Shown here piece by piece: positions 9,495 to 19,184 of a DNA stretch of 64,000 nucleotides (positions are counted from its first letter, which is position 1; the number at the start of each line of letters is the position of its first letter). This DNA comes from Crateriforma spongiae (GTDB lineage Bacteria > Planctomycetota > Planctomycetia > Pirellulales > Pirellulaceae): positions 868,001 through 932,000 of the forward strand of contig NZ_JAAXMS010000002.1 in assembly GCF_012290005.1 (NCBI RefSeq), written 5' to 3'. Made by a program: the position numbers and the translations under genes. The notes beneath the pieces were generated by a model, which had not been told where the DNA came from, ran no database searches, and worked only from the letters and a program-made list of their open reading frames with translations.

Positions 9495-11000
9495 TCAATT
9501 GAGACTTAGGGCGAATCCAACCACCATGGAATCCGGAATCTCATTGGGCAAACGAATTGTCAGTCCGTCGGTCGAACGCTTCCACCGAATGACTTCATCG
9601 CTTCCCAGCATCCGTACTTCAGTGATGGACCGATCCAGCAGACCGTCACTAGCAAGCGTTTTGATCAAAACATCTTTTGTCGGACGTGCCAGCACAAATG
9701 CATACAAATTTCCGTCTTTCGTGGTGAAGCGAATATCTTGCTGGGAAAACTCCCGTCGATTCTCTCCCTGACGCCCATCCTTGATCTTCAGTGGTCCCTC
9801 ACCGAAGACCTTCCAGGGTCGTGTGCCGTAAATCCCTTGACCATTGATTTTTAGAAAATCGCCGAATGCGGTCAGATACTCTGCTTGGCTCTCCGGGATG
9901 GTGCCATCACCCTTCAACGCGATGTTCAACATCACCACGCCATTCTTACTGATCGCGTCCACCGAATTTCCGACCATGACGGGGACACTCATCCGATTGA
10001 CAGCGGTCGCCCGGTAGAACCACCCACCTGAAAGATCGGTCGCCCAAATCCATGGTTCCGGTTTGATTTCCCCTGCACCACCACGTTCCAGGTTGTACGT
10101 GAATGCCGACCGATCCACCTTTGCGTCTTTAAAGGAGAGCACGACGGTCTGTTTTCCGCCGTTTTGTCGTCGATCACGATTCAAATAGTTTGTGAACAAC
10201 TGGATGCCTAATCCGTTGCCCCCATCGATCTTCGGATAGGGCGAATCGTTATTGAACATGTCCGGATCATACTTTTCGATAATCTCCCAACACCGGTCAT
10301 ACCAATGCTGATTCCAGCTATCCTGGGTCGCATAGCCCTGCGGGTCGTAATCCATGTTGAACAAAGCCCATTCCGCGGTCCCAGGCGTTTGGTACTTTCT
10401 GGCATTCGCGAAGAAGCGTGGTGACCAGTACAGATGCGTCGACACGCCGAATTTCAGTCCATGCTTCCGTGCCGCCGCCTTCCACTCCTTCAAAGTATCT
10501 CGTCGCGGCCCCATTTTGACCGCATTCCATGGATGCGAGGAATCGTACATGTCGAAGTTGTCGTGGTGACAGGCAACGGGCATGATGAACTTGGCACCGT
10601 TTTCTTTGACGAACTTCACGATCGAATCGGGATCCCAATTCTCTGCCTTAAACAACGGGATGAGATCTTCGTAGCCAAACTCCTCCAACGGCCCGTATCG
10701 CTCAATGTGCCATTTGGTCAGAGTTTCGCTCATGCCCATCTCTTCGTCGGCCATTCCTTCAGGCGGCGGCGAATACATGCGACGCCCGTAGTGCGATCCA
10801 TCATTGGGACGATTTTCGTCGGCGGCCGATGAAATTCCCCAATGGAACCAAACGCCGATTTTCCCGTCGACAAACCACTCCGGAACCTCGTAGTGCTCTG
10901 CCAGCGATTCCCAGTTCGGCTCAATCTCCTGGGCCGCGGCTGAATCCGCCAAGATCCCAAGACTGAATACACAACTAAAAAGAAAGAGATTTCGAATCAT
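9495..11000 (-). CDS. GH29 alpha-L-fucosidase, exported
   Basis: 501 residues with signal peptide MIRNLFLFSCVFSLGILADSAAA. WFVDGKIGVWFHWGISS and the FIMPVACHHDNFDMYDS block are hallmark GH29 strands. The nucleophile is probably Asp252 in PDMFNNDSPYP, at the place of the W-x-D motif. NGVVMLNIALKGDGTIP marks the end of the barrel and a beta-sandwich follows. GH29 enzymes release alpha-linked L-fucose by a retaining mechanism. It lies directly downstream of the sulfatase-GH29 fusion, separated by 67 bases containing an 8-bp hairpin, so two distinct fucosidases are expressed from one locus. Replacement of the usual Trp before the nucleophile by Asn/Phe suggests a specificity different from the fused copy. 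Confidence 0.93.
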   Translation of the reverse strand: MIRNLFLFSCVFSLGILADSAAAQEIEPNWESLAEHYEVPEWFVDGKIGVWFHWGISSAADENRPNDGSHYGRRMYSPPPEGMADEEMGMSETLTKWHIERYGPLEEFGYEDLIPLFKAENWDPDSIVKFVKENGAKFIMPVACHHDNFDMYDSSHPWNAVKMGPRRDTLKEWKAAARKHGLKFGVSTHLYWSPRFFANARKYQTPGTAEWALFNMDYDPQGYATQDSWNQHWYDRCWEIIEKYDPDMFNNDSPYPKIDGGNGLGIQLFTNYLNRDRRQNGGKQTVVLSFKDAKVDRSAFTYNLERGGAGEIKPEPWIWATDLSGGWFYRATAVNRMSVPVMVGNSVDAISKNGVVMLNIALKGDGTIPESQAEYLTAFGDFLKINGQGIYGTRPWKVFGEGPLKIKDGRQGENRREFSQQDIRFTTKDGNLYAFVLARPTKDVLIKTLASDGLLDRSITEVRMLGSDEVIRWKRSTDGLTIRLPNEIPDSMVVGFALSLN

Positions 11001-11032
11001 GTTTCGATCGTTATAAGAGGCTAGCGAAACTC

Positions 11033-11057
11033 AACCGGTCAGTTCATCGGACCGGTT
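11033..11057 (-). terminator. Intercistronic 8-bp hairpin between fusion gene and GH29
   Basis: Perfect inverted repeat AACCGGTC (11033-11040) / GACCGGTT (11050-11057) with a 9-base loop. Read on the minus strand it is preceded by A-rich sequence and not followed by a U-run. It may attenuate or stabilise message between the sulfatase-GH29 fusion and the stand-alone GH29. Confidence 0.4.
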
Positions 11058-11067
11058 TTGCAGCACG

Positions 11068-14000
11068 TCATTCAAACTCAACGGACAGTTCCTGAAAAGC
11101 AGTGTTTTCCCCTCCGCCAGACGTCGTGATCGGTGCGACCGCCCAAACGATCCATCGGAACTTTCCGAGCGTCGTTTCGTCAGACGCACGCAGTGACGCG
11201 GCTGTGAACTTTCCGATGGCTTGGTCTGTCGTATCGATCTTCCCTAGCGGGACATATTGACGGAGATCCCAACCCGGATCGGTCGAGGCGTCACTGCCAA
11301 ACAGTGCGATACGTTGATGCCCACGAAAGCCACGTTGGTTGTGCGACCAGCTCGTAATCGACGAAATCGATTGCACGGCCCCAAGATCCAACTTGTACGC
11401 CCCGTTGCGCACTCCGTTCTTGAAAACGGGGCCAAACCCTTCCTCCAGCTTCCCATCTGTCAGTGAATCCACCGGATCGTTGCTCGTGATGTGATTCGTT
11501 GTGATTTTCGCATCACAGGTCTTTGGGACGAGTTTTTGAAAGCCGTCCGCACGATTCGCAGTCTCAATTTCGACCGATGTCCCCGGAAGATTTTGAACCT
11601 CCGAAAGATCATGGCCTTCCAGATCCACTCTTCTTGTCCCCTTCAACGCTTCATCCGCGTCGTTTTGAATGACGTTGGGGACATGCTGGTTGCGGAGGGT
11701 GACGACTTCAAACGCCCATGCGTACCGACTGATCCCAGGATCATCTGGCGGAACGATTCTCAACCCCTGGCGCGTCATGCTCCACGACACCCTCGCATCG
11801 GCACCAAGTAAACGCACCGACCGGACTTCATCGGACTTCCATCCTGCGGTCCCCAAAATCGTGAATGGTTCCGACGGTTCCTCCATCTTGATGGCGTAAA
11901 GACTCTTCCCCTTCGTCGTGAAAACCAGACGTTCGTCTTCTTGATCACTGACTTTCCAGTATCGCGAACCATAGATTGCATCTCCATTGATCTTTAGCCA
12001 CTGCCCCATCGCTCGAAGACGCTCGACCTGTTCGGGAACAAGCGTCCCATCGCCCTTCGGTCCGATATTGATCAAAAAGTTTCCGTTCCGGCTGATCACC
12101 TCGACCAGTTCATGAATCACGCTTTCAATGGTTCGATAACGATCCCCTTCCAAATATCCAAAGGAAGAACCGAACGTCGTGCAGCTTTGCCATTTCGGTC
12201 CGATCACCTTTAGCTTCAAATTGTCCTTCTCCAGACAACCTACGCCGGCAGGCCAATTCGGATTACCGCCCTTGTTGTTGCAATACACTTGCTGCCCACG
12301 CTCCGCAGCGTCATTCATGAAGTCAGTAATCATGCGACGTACTTGATCGTCGAAGTACTTTATTTCTGGCTTCATCCTCCCGCTACGAACTTGGTTCCCA
12401 TCACGCGTGTAGATCGGAAAGTCATCAACCCACAACATATCTGGGTGATACTTTTCTTGGATCTCCTTCCACCTTGCGACGTAGTCGTCCACAAACGCCT
12501 TGCTGTAGGAAAACGGACCGTATAAAGACGCGGCTTGGGGCATCCGACGAATTTCTTCGGCAATATCCTCACGCGGCTGGCTGTGGACCACGTACTTTTC
12601 CTTTGCAAAGAACCCAGTGTGTCGCTCACGATGATAAGAGGGGGCATATTTCAAACCACGTTGACGCAACGCTTCGCCAAGATCACCAACCAAATCTCGC
12701 TTCGGCCCCATTTTGACAGCATTCCAGGGCGTTAGATCCGAATCCCAGTTTGCCCATCCGTCATGATGCTCTGCAGTGAAGACGACGTATTTTGCGCCGA
12801 CTTCTTGAAAGAGCTGGGCCCATTGGTCCGGGTCCCACTTTTCCGCTTTGAAATCTGGGACAATGTCCTTGTATCCAAACTGCGGAGGTTTTGCCCCCCA
12901 TCGTTCTTGCATGTAAGGGTAATAATGCCCTGGGTCCTCGTACAGCAACTTCGGAACATGTTCAGCATAGCCCCGACTTCCTTTGCGATATCCGATTTCA
13001 CTGTAGGGTCCCCAGTGGATAAAGATCCCAACCTTCCCATCATCGAACCACTTTGGAACAGGCATTTCTTGTAGCGATTCCCAGGACCCATCGTACGGAA
13101 GCCTGGTCTGCCCCTTCGCAGCAACATCTTCCTTCGCCGCGACCGGGACAACCAATTCAGACTTCCCATTCTTTCTGGGTTTGGGTTGCCAATTTGTCTT
13201 TTTCCAAACATCAATTTCCACGTCATTGGACTGCGGCTGGCCTGGAGTGCTGCGGCCTTTCGCGACGTAGGACTGAAGTAGCGTCAGAAGCTCTTTTGCC
13301 TTATCCGGATACTGATTGATCACATTTTGGCGTTCGCCGACATCCTCGCTAATGTGATAGAGTTGCATCTCCGGAAGACCGGCTTTGATGGCGGTCGCTC
13401 CTACCGGAGCGGTCCAACCACCCGAACCAGGTGCGAGCAGCAACTTCCAGCCATCCTGCCGAATCGAAAAGTGTCCCGCAATCGAATGATGCACCACCGA
13501 TGTACGCGCGTTCTTGCCCGGACGATCTAACATTGCATGCAGAAAACTGATGCTGTCTTCTGCCACGTCGTCGGCAAGACTTACGGAGAAGTATTCGGCA
13601 AAGGTGGCCATGATGTCCGTCAAACAAACCAATTGATCTGACGTTGATTCCGGTTTGATGACTCCGGGCCATCGAACGATGAACGGCACGCGGTGTCCGC
13701 CGTCCCATAAATCAGCTTTCGAACCCCGAAAATCGGCGCTAGGAAAGTGCCCTTTGGCCTGCAGATCCGGAATCTTTGCGATTCGCGAAGTCCCATTGTC
13801 TGTGCTAAAAATGACGATCGTATCGTCGCTTAAATTATTGCGTTCCAAAGCCTTTAAGACTTCCGCCACCGCACCGTCCGTCTGCGCAACAAAATCGCTG
13901 TATGGCCCCATGCCGCCTTTGCCTTCCCATTCTGCGGCGGGCACAATCGGTGAGTGCGGCGAATTTAGAGGAAGGTACAAAAAGAACGGCTTTCCGGATT

Positions 14001-14685
14001 CAGACTCCGATGCGTGCGTGTCGATGTAACGCACGACCTCTTCGGTTAATCTCGGCAACATCTCGACGACATCAATCTCTTCGATGATCCGGTCGTCACG
14101 AACCAGACTGCTCATCGACCTTGAATGATGAAAGCCAAGAAATGTATCGAACCCGCGTGTGATAGGACCGTCAGGAATGTGCGTGCCGATGGGAACCGGA
14201 GCAGCGTATCGACTTTCGGCTTGATTGGGTTTGACGTTCTTCAGGTCCTCAGGAACTTGATAGTGATATTCCAGATGCCATTTTCCGAAGATGGCGGTTT
14301 GATATCCTTCTTGGCGAAACAAGGACGCAAGGGTAACACGATCATCTGCGATCAGTGGCTGTCCGCCACCGGTCAACACGCCACGCTGCAAACGCGATCG
14401 CCAACTGTATCGTCCGGTCAGCAAGGAATACCGCGATGGCGAGCACACCGATGAACTGGTATGCGCATCGGTAAAGACTTTTCCCTCTGCCGCCAATTGA
14501 TTCAAAGCGGGCGTCGGGATCTTACTGCGTTCCGGGTTCAGTGCTTCGACTTCGCCATAGCCCATATCATCTGCAAAGATAAAGACCACATTGGGCCGCG
14601 CGGTTGGCTCACCACAAATGCCTCCACCGGCACCGTAGCTCCCCAGAAGCACAAAAACCGCCAAAATCGCCGACTTGTTCGTCAT
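11068..14685 (-). CDS. Sulfatase-GH29 fucosidase-F5/8-like trimodular fusion
   Basis: 1205 residues in one uninterrupted frame. Residues about 1-500 are an S1 sulfatase with signal peptide, FADDMGYGEVEALN, C81-S-P-S-R, FGKWHLEYHYQ and FSTDNGTSR. A charged linker (PKPRKNGKSE, AAKEDVAAKG) leads to a GH29 catalytic module at about 530-1000: VGIFIHWGPYSE, VVFTAEHHDGWANWDSDL, nucleophile Asp754 in DMLWVDDFP, and NFLINIGPKGDGTLVP. Residues about 1040-1205 look like a discoidin/F5-8 type carbohydrate-binding domain (LTDGKLEEGFGP, YKLDLGAVQSISSI). The ATG at 14685 is two bases after the upstream stop; a TTG at 14691 is the alternative. The architecture suggests desulfation and fucose release by one polypeptide, although whether both sites use one substrate is inference. 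Confidence 0.94.
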   Translation of the reverse strand: MTNKSAILAVFVLLGSYGAGGGICGEPTARPNVVFIFADDMGYGEVEALNPERSKIPTPALNQLAAEGKVFTDAHTSSSVCSPSRYSLLTGRYSWRSRLQRGVLTGGGQPLIADDRVTLASLFRQEGYQTAIFGKWHLEYHYQVPEDLKNVKPNQAESRYAAPVPIGTHIPDGPITRGFDTFLGFHHSRSMSSLVRDDRIIEEIDVVEMLPRLTEEVVRYIDTHASESESGKPFFLYLPLNSPHSPIVPAAEWEGKGGMGPYSDFVAQTDGAVAEVLKALERNNLSDDTIVIFSTDNGTSRIAKIPDLQAKGHFPSADFRGSKADLWDGGHRVPFIVRWPGVIKPESTSDQLVCLTDIMATFAEYFSVSLADDVAEDSISFLHAMLDRPGKNARTSVVHHSIAGHFSIRQDGWKLLLAPGSGGWTAPVGATAIKAGLPEMQLYHISEDVGERQNVINQYPDKAKELLTLLQSYVAKGRSTPGQPQSNDVEIDVWKKTNWQPKPRKNGKSELVVPVAAKEDVAAKGQTRLPYDGSWESLQEMPVPKWFDDGKVGIFIHWGPYSEIGYRKGSRGYAEHVPKLLYEDPGHYYPYMQERWGAKPPQFGYKDIVPDFKAEKWDPDQWAQLFQEVGAKYVVFTAEHHDGWANWDSDLTPWNAVKMGPKRDLVGDLGEALRQRGLKYAPSYHRERHTGFFAKEKYVVHSQPREDIAEEIRRMPQAASLYGPFSYSKAFVDDYVARWKEIQEKYHPDMLWVDDFPIYTRDGNQVRSGRMKPEIKYFDDQVRRMITDFMNDAAERGQQVYCNNKGGNPNWPAGVGCLEKDNLKLKVIGPKWQSCTTFGSSFGYLEGDRYRTIESVIHELVEVISRNGNFLINIGPKGDGTLVPEQVERLRAMGQWLKINGDAIYGSRYWKVSDQEDERLVFTTKGKSLYAIKMEEPSEPFTILGTAGWKSDEVRSVRLLGADARVSWSMTRQGLRIVPPDDPGISRYAWAFEVVTLRNQHVPNVIQNDADEALKGTRRVDLEGHDLSEVQNLPGTSVEIETANRADGFQKLVPKTCDAKITTNHITSNDPVDSLTDGKLEEGFGPVFKNGVRNGAYKLDLGAVQSISSITSWSHNQRGFRGHQRIALFGSDASTDPGWDLRQYVPLGKIDTTDQAIGKFTAASLRASDETTLGKFRWIVWAVAPITTSGGGENTAFQELSVEFE

Positions 14686-14687
14686 CT

Positions 14688-16436
14688 TCAAAGCGCCTTT
14701 ACCTCGGTGAAGTAGGCACCGCCGGCTTCACCGTTTTCATCGAACAGATAGGTTGTCAATTCTGTGGGACCGGCCGGAAGATCCAGCTCAAAAACGACTT
14801 TCAAGCGATCCGGCGTTACGGGCAACTCCTTGACCATGCCCGCAATTTCAATCCTCGCGAGTTTACCCACGACAGGCTTGTTCGCCTGTTTCGGAAATTG
14901 CCGAAGCGTGATCCGATAACGCCCGGCCTTCTTCACCCTCAGCATCCATGGCCCGGTGACCTTGGGCAATCGCTTGATTGCATTGAAATTCCAGGGCGGG
15001 TTTCCGCTGGCCATTCGCCAATCCTGGGAACAAAGTACCGTCGGATTCTCAGCATCACTTCCGATGTCAATCCTAACCGGCGTCAACCGGGGCGATATCG
15101 TATCCCAATACTTTTGATACTTCGTTCGCAGTTTTGCGACGATGTCAGGGTACATCTTTGCCAGATCCGTTCGCTGCGCAGGATCCGCCTGTATGTCAAA
15201 GAGGCGTTCACCGCCGGAATTCACCAACCGCCAGCGCTCCGTCATCACAACGCTAAAGTGAAATGGCTGAGGCGGAAATTCCTTCGCATACGCTCCACCG
15301 AGAAACTGTTCCACCAGGTGGTCACGCGGCCATGGTTCGACAGGGCCCCGCAATAATGGAACCAGCGAGGTCCCATCGGGCCGAATATCGTCGGGTATTG
15401 GAATCCCGCACAGATCCGCCAGCGTGGGCAGCACATCAAGGTGCGCGGCCAAAGTGTCGATATCCCTTCCTCCGACCAGACCCCCTTTCGGCCAATGCAT
15501 AAAAAATGGGACACGATGGCCACCGTCGTAAAGCGATGACTTCTTGCCTCGCATCCCGGCGTTGTATCCCCGACTTGGCTCCGAATCCAATCCGCGAAAA
15601 CTCCCACCCGCGGCCGTTCCGTTGTCGGTCATAAAGATCAGGATCGTATTCTCATTCAAACCGAGCTCCACAAGCCGGTCTCGCAGTCGCCCCATATTGT
15701 GATCAATGTTGGCGATCATTCCGTAGAAATTCGCATTGGCAACGTCTGTTCGTCTCGCATAGGGTTTCGCCCACTTCTGGTCCACACGATAGGGTCCATG
15801 CGGTGCATTCGTTGCAAGATAGAGAAAAAACCGTTTGCTTCGGTTTTCTCCGATGAAGCGAAGCCCTTCTTTGAACCAAACATCCGTGCAATAGCCGTCG
15901 AACTTTTCAAAGTTACCGTTGCGTTCGTAGACATCATCGAAATAGTCGTTGCCCCAATAGTCCGACGCTTGCCCCACGCCACCACACCGGTGCCACACCA
16001 CATGCTGAAAACCGCGGTCCTGCGGGCGATGCGGCGCGTTGTCGCCAAGATGCCATTTACCAATCATCGCTGTGGCATAGCCGGCACTTGAAAACAAGTC
16101 ACCGAGCGTCTTCTGATCCCGGTGCATCATCGTGCGTCCCGAACTGGTTCGAAACGCGCCGGTGTACCCCGCATAGTTGCCAGTCATCAGCGATGCACGC
16201 GTCGGCGTGCAAAAGGGACTGACGTGGAAATCCGTGAAACGAATCGATTCGCGATGCAGCTTATTGAGATTCGGCGTTTGAAGAATCGGATTGCCATGGC
16301 ATGACAGATCGCCATACCCTTGGTCATCCGTCATGACGAGTATAACGTTCGGCGGATCCATTGAGAGACACTCGCGGGCCGGCATGCCTAGATTGGCCAG
16401 CAGCAGAAAGACGATCACGATCATTCGAGGCGCCAT
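14688..16436 (-). CDS. S1 family arylsulfatase with C-terminal beta domain
   Basis: 582 residues. ATG at 16436, with GAGGG overlapping the upstream stop as the ribosome site; a GTG just before it is also possible. Signal peptide MIVIVFLLLANLGMPA. VMTDDQGYGDLSCHGNP, C76-T-P-T-R with ASLMTGNYAGYTG, IGKWHLGDNAPHRP, NAPHGPYRV and FMTDNGTAAGG are complete. After the catalytic core, roughly 100 residues (WMLRVKKAGRYRITLRQFP, AGMVKELPVTPDRLKVVFEL) form an extra beta domain that I know from other planctomycete arylsulfatases. It is coupled to the fusion gene downstream by a 2-base junction, so the two sulfatases and the fucosidase are made together. Confidence 0.95.
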   Translation of the reverse strand: MAPRMIVIVFLLLANLGMPARECLSMDPPNVILVMTDDQGYGDLSCHGNPILQTPNLNKLHRESIRFTDFHVSPFCTPTRASLMTGNYAGYTGAFRTSSGRTMMHRDQKTLGDLFSSAGYATAMIGKWHLGDNAPHRPQDRGFQHVVWHRCGGVGQASDYWGNDYFDDVYERNGNFEKFDGYCTDVWFKEGLRFIGENRSKRFFLYLATNAPHGPYRVDQKWAKPYARRTDVANANFYGMIANIDHNMGRLRDRLVELGLNENTILIFMTDNGTAAGGSFRGLDSEPSRGYNAGMRGKKSSLYDGGHRVPFFMHWPKGGLVGGRDIDTLAAHLDVLPTLADLCGIPIPDDIRPDGTSLVPLLRGPVEPWPRDHLVEQFLGGAYAKEFPPQPFHFSVVMTERWRLVNSGGERLFDIQADPAQRTDLAKMYPDIVAKLRTKYQKYWDTISPRLTPVRIDIGSDAENPTVLCSQDWRMASGNPPWNFNAIKRLPKVTGPWMLRVKKAGRYRITLRQFPKQANKPVVGKLARIEIAGMVKELPVTPDRLKVVFELDLPAGPTELTTYLFDENGEAGGAYFTEVKAL

Positions 16437-16444
16437 CACGTCCC

Positions 16445-17968
16445 TCAGTTTGCGAATACCAAAGTCATCCGATCAATGATCGGCTTTGATGGATTATCCG
16501 TGGAGTCCGTTAGACGCAGTTGGACCCGGAACCCGAAACCTGCTGGCAGTTCAGATGCATCCATTGTGGCAGGCGTTCTGTTAATCTGCTTTGAAAAGCC
16601 CGGGATGTAATCGTAATGCTCCTTCACTTCGTTCCAATCGGTCCATTGATCGATCGCCCGATCATTGTCGGTATCAACACCAACACGAGCTTCCACCGTT
16701 TCAACCCAGGGACCAGGACTAACGAAATCCGTATTCTGTTGGGTAGCAAGATAAAACTGCCCCTCCGCGAAAGCGATATCCGGATCGGGGTGGCCGTTTC
16801 CAATGTTTCCGCACCACGTGAAGGGCTCATTGATCGAGGGTGCAGTGAACCAGCCCACGCTCATCTGATGACCGCCGACCGGATCGTAGTCGCCAAACAA
16901 ATAGTACTGGCCACCAATGCAAATCGCCGCCCAATCACCATAAGCCTCCTGTTCGGGATGGTGAATTTCGTATTCCGCCACATTGGTCGGATAGTTCTCT
17001 GGGTCTTCCTTCATCCAATGAGGATGCTTGTATGTTCCAATCTTCCCGGTTGGATTGGTACGATGATCCACCGGTGGATCCAAAAAGCGGAAATCATTGA
17101 TACCATTCGGACTGACCGCGTGGCCCGCCAGTGGCGAATCCCAGGAGCGCTTATTGGCACTAATGGGGGTCCAGTCCTCAATAATGACATGCATCTTGCC
17201 TTCCAGGTCTCGGATGAAACCGGCGTCACTTCCGTGTGACGGATCCTTCACGGCAAGCCCCATATTCTTGCCCGGCATTCCATCGAACAGATCGTCGTCG
17301 ACATAGACATGTGGATCCTGATCGTTCGGAAAGTCGTAATAGATGTAGGCTTTTCCGTCGACCCATTCGGCGCTGGTCACCCACTTGGAAAAGCCCTCGG
17401 TGACCGGACCATGGTGCACCCAGTTTTTCATGTCGCGACTTTGCCAAGCGTGATACCCACCCCTTCCAGGTTGCAGGCCTCCCGGCGCGTCATACTGATT
17501 TGGAAAGGGCGTCGTCAACAAGGGCACATCAAACCCTACTAAGGTCGCCGGTTGAGGATCAAAAGGTTGTGGCGCTATTCTGCTTTGCCCCTTTTTTCGT
17601 TTCGGTTTGGTAGCGCGGTAGCGACCAAACATCCAGTAGTCATTCGGTCCCAATGTCAACAGAACGGGAGCGTCGGCAAGGTTGGTAGGGCCAAGGTTTT
17701 CAATCGGATTCCAGTTTTGCCAAATCGGCGACTGTTCAATGCGAAGCGACCGGGCCGACAGTTTCTGGTCCGAGGTGTAGACGATGGTGCTGATGCTAGC
17801 CGATTGCCCGGTGGGCAAAACGGCGCCATCAGTGAAAGTGGCTCCTGATACCGTTTCGACATTGGTTGCCCAGTCATCGGCGGTTTCAATCGCCCATTCG
17901 TCCCCCTCCGCGACCGAAGCAAACAACAGCGTCGCCAATGCCACACTGGGCAAAATTTTACATTTCAT
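16445..17968 (-). CDS. Secreted beta-propeller protein, possible glycosidase of unassigned family
   Basis: 507 residues with signal peptide MKCKILPSVALATLLFASVAEG. Repeating blades can be seen: APVLLTLGPNDYWMFGRYRA, YHAWQSRDMKNWVHHG, SAEWVDGKAYIYYDFP, KMHVIIEDWTP, WAAICIGGQYYLFGDYDP and PDPDIAFAEGQFYLATQQN. This 'D-x-x-x-W' blade pattern is that of the five-bladed clan containing GH43, GH117 and GH130. The acidic residues in SAEW, DPDIAFAEG and GDYDP are candidate catalytic groups. I cannot place it in a named family. Its stop overlaps the ribosome site of the next sulfatase, so it is translated with the fucosidase/sulfatase set and probably acts on the same glycan. Confidence 0.85.
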   Translation of the reverse strand: MKCKILPSVALATLLFASVAEGDEWAIETADDWATNVETVSGATFTDGAVLPTGQSASISTIVYTSDQKLSARSLRIEQSPIWQNWNPIENLGPTNLADAPVLLTLGPNDYWMFGRYRATKPKRKKGQSRIAPQPFDPQPATLVGFDVPLLTTPFPNQYDAPGGLQPGRGGYHAWQSRDMKNWVHHGPVTEGFSKWVTSAEWVDGKAYIYYDFPNDQDPHVYVDDDLFDGMPGKNMGLAVKDPSHGSDAGFIRDLEGKMHVIIEDWTPISANKRSWDSPLAGHAVSPNGINDFRFLDPPVDHRTNPTGKIGTYKHPHWMKEDPENYPTNVAEYEIHHPEQEAYGDWAAICIGGQYYLFGDYDPVGGHQMSVGWFTAPSINEPFTWCGNIGNGHPDPDIAFAEGQFYLATQQNTDFVSPGPWVETVEARVGVDTDNDRAIDQWTDWNEVKEHYDYIPGFSKQINRTPATMDASELPAGFGFRVQLRLTDSTDNPSKPIIDRMTLVFAN

Positions 17969-18026
17969 CGGATCTTGTTGGGATGTGGTACCACAAGGAC
18001 TGAAAAACTGTAGTGAGAAAGCATTG

Positions 18027-19184
18027 TCAACGATGATCTACGAAAAACTGGACGGTACGATCCTCAATTGCTTCTCGAGACGGATCAATCTCCGCATCAA
18101 CCATTCGCCAATTGTGACCAGCATTCCGAACGATCATTATTTGCACTGACGCGGAGACAGCCTCCGCACGCTCTTTCATGTAGTAGGCATGCTTCACGGG
18201 AATGGTTGTGTCTTTGTCCCCCTGAATCATCAACAACGGAGGACTGTCACCCGCCAAATAGTTCACCGGACTGATTTCACGGTACCGCTGCAATTTATTT
18301 TCTAATAGTTCGCGTTTCGCTTCCGCTGCATCGGTACCACCGCTGGTCCCCAAAATGCGAGGCTCAAATCGATCCCGAAAGTCTGGTCGGTCATCATGAT
18401 TGAACAAATCCATTCGCTCAAAATCGCACGGCCCGTACCAGGAAACTCCCGCGACCAATTGGAATGGTGTTGACGCGAGTTCCGGATCGCCGGCAAGACT
18501 TTCTGATGGGGAAAGTAACAGCATCTGTGCGATCTGGCCTCCAGCAGAATCGCCCATCACAAAAAACTTTCCCGCATCCAAACCGAGCGAATCGGAATGT
18601 TTTGCTAGATAGCGAACGGCATCCTTGCAGTCGATGACACAGTCGCGCATTGCGACACCACTATCGGGCTTGCATAACCGATAGTCCACGGATGCGACGG
18701 CAAATCCGTGCCCCACAAGATCCAGAAACACCCTCGCGAAAGATCCTCGGGCGGCACCTTGCTTGCTTCCGGCGGCCCATCCGCCGCCATGGGTATAGAC
18801 GATCACGGGACAACGATCGCTAGGACTCATTTCGGTGGGATAGTACAGATCCAATAACAGATCTCGATTCCCAACAGTTTTGTAAACGACATCCAAGCTG
18901 CGCCGGCCACCGGTCTGCAAGTAGGCGGTTCGGTCGCTGCCCAGTTCCTGAACGGTCAGGCAGTCGTCTCCGTCAGCGTCCAAACGCTGATACCGCTTCC
19001 AAGTGCGAGCATTTTCCGTTTTTTCGAAGGTGCCGTTTCGGTCTTTGTCGATTTTTCGCATCAGTCGCCTTGCCCGTGCAATCGACTGGTCATCTGGCGG
19101 CGCTCCCTGCTCTTGGGCAATGACAATGCAAGACATCATTGCCAACAAGATCACCGTGACGGATATTGATGATTGTCGTCTCAT
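18027..19184 (-). CDS. EF-hand alpha/beta-hydrolase esterase, exported
   Basis: 385 residues, signal peptide ending near IVIAQ (24). Two calcium-binding EF-hand-like loops, [12 protein letters not shown] (46-57) and [12 protein letters not shown] (69-80), precede an alpha/beta hydrolase. The hydrolase has the HGGGW oxyanion motif at 132-136, nucleophile Ser213 in GDSAGG, Asp325 in GDKDTTIP and His357 in AGHNW. This is the BD-FAE/acetyl-esterase type and probably removes acyl groups from polysaccharide. EF-hands in front of esterases recur in planctomycetes and may anchor the enzyme or sense calcium. Its ATG shares ATGA with the stop of the upstream GHL15-like gene. It ends 58 bases before the propeller gene. 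Confidence 0.92.
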   Translation of the reverse strand: MRRQSSISVTVILLAMMSCIVIAQEQGAPPDDQSIARARRLMRKIDKDRNGTFEKTENARTWKRYQRLDADGDDCLTVQELGSDRTAYLQTGGRRSLDVVYKTVGNRDLLLDLYYPTEMSPSDRCPVIVYTHGGGWAAGSKQGAARGSFARVFLDLVGHGFAVASVDYRLCKPDSGVAMRDCVIDCKDAVRYLAKHSDSLGLDAGKFFVMGDSAGGQIAQMLLLSPSESLAGDPELASTPFQLVAGVSWYGPCDFERMDLFNHDDRPDFRDRFEPRILGTSGGTDAAEAKRELLENKLQRYREISPVNYLAGDSPPLLMIQGDKDTTIPVKHAYYMKERAEAVSASVQIMIVRNAGHNWRMVDAEIDPSREAIEDRTVQFFVDHR

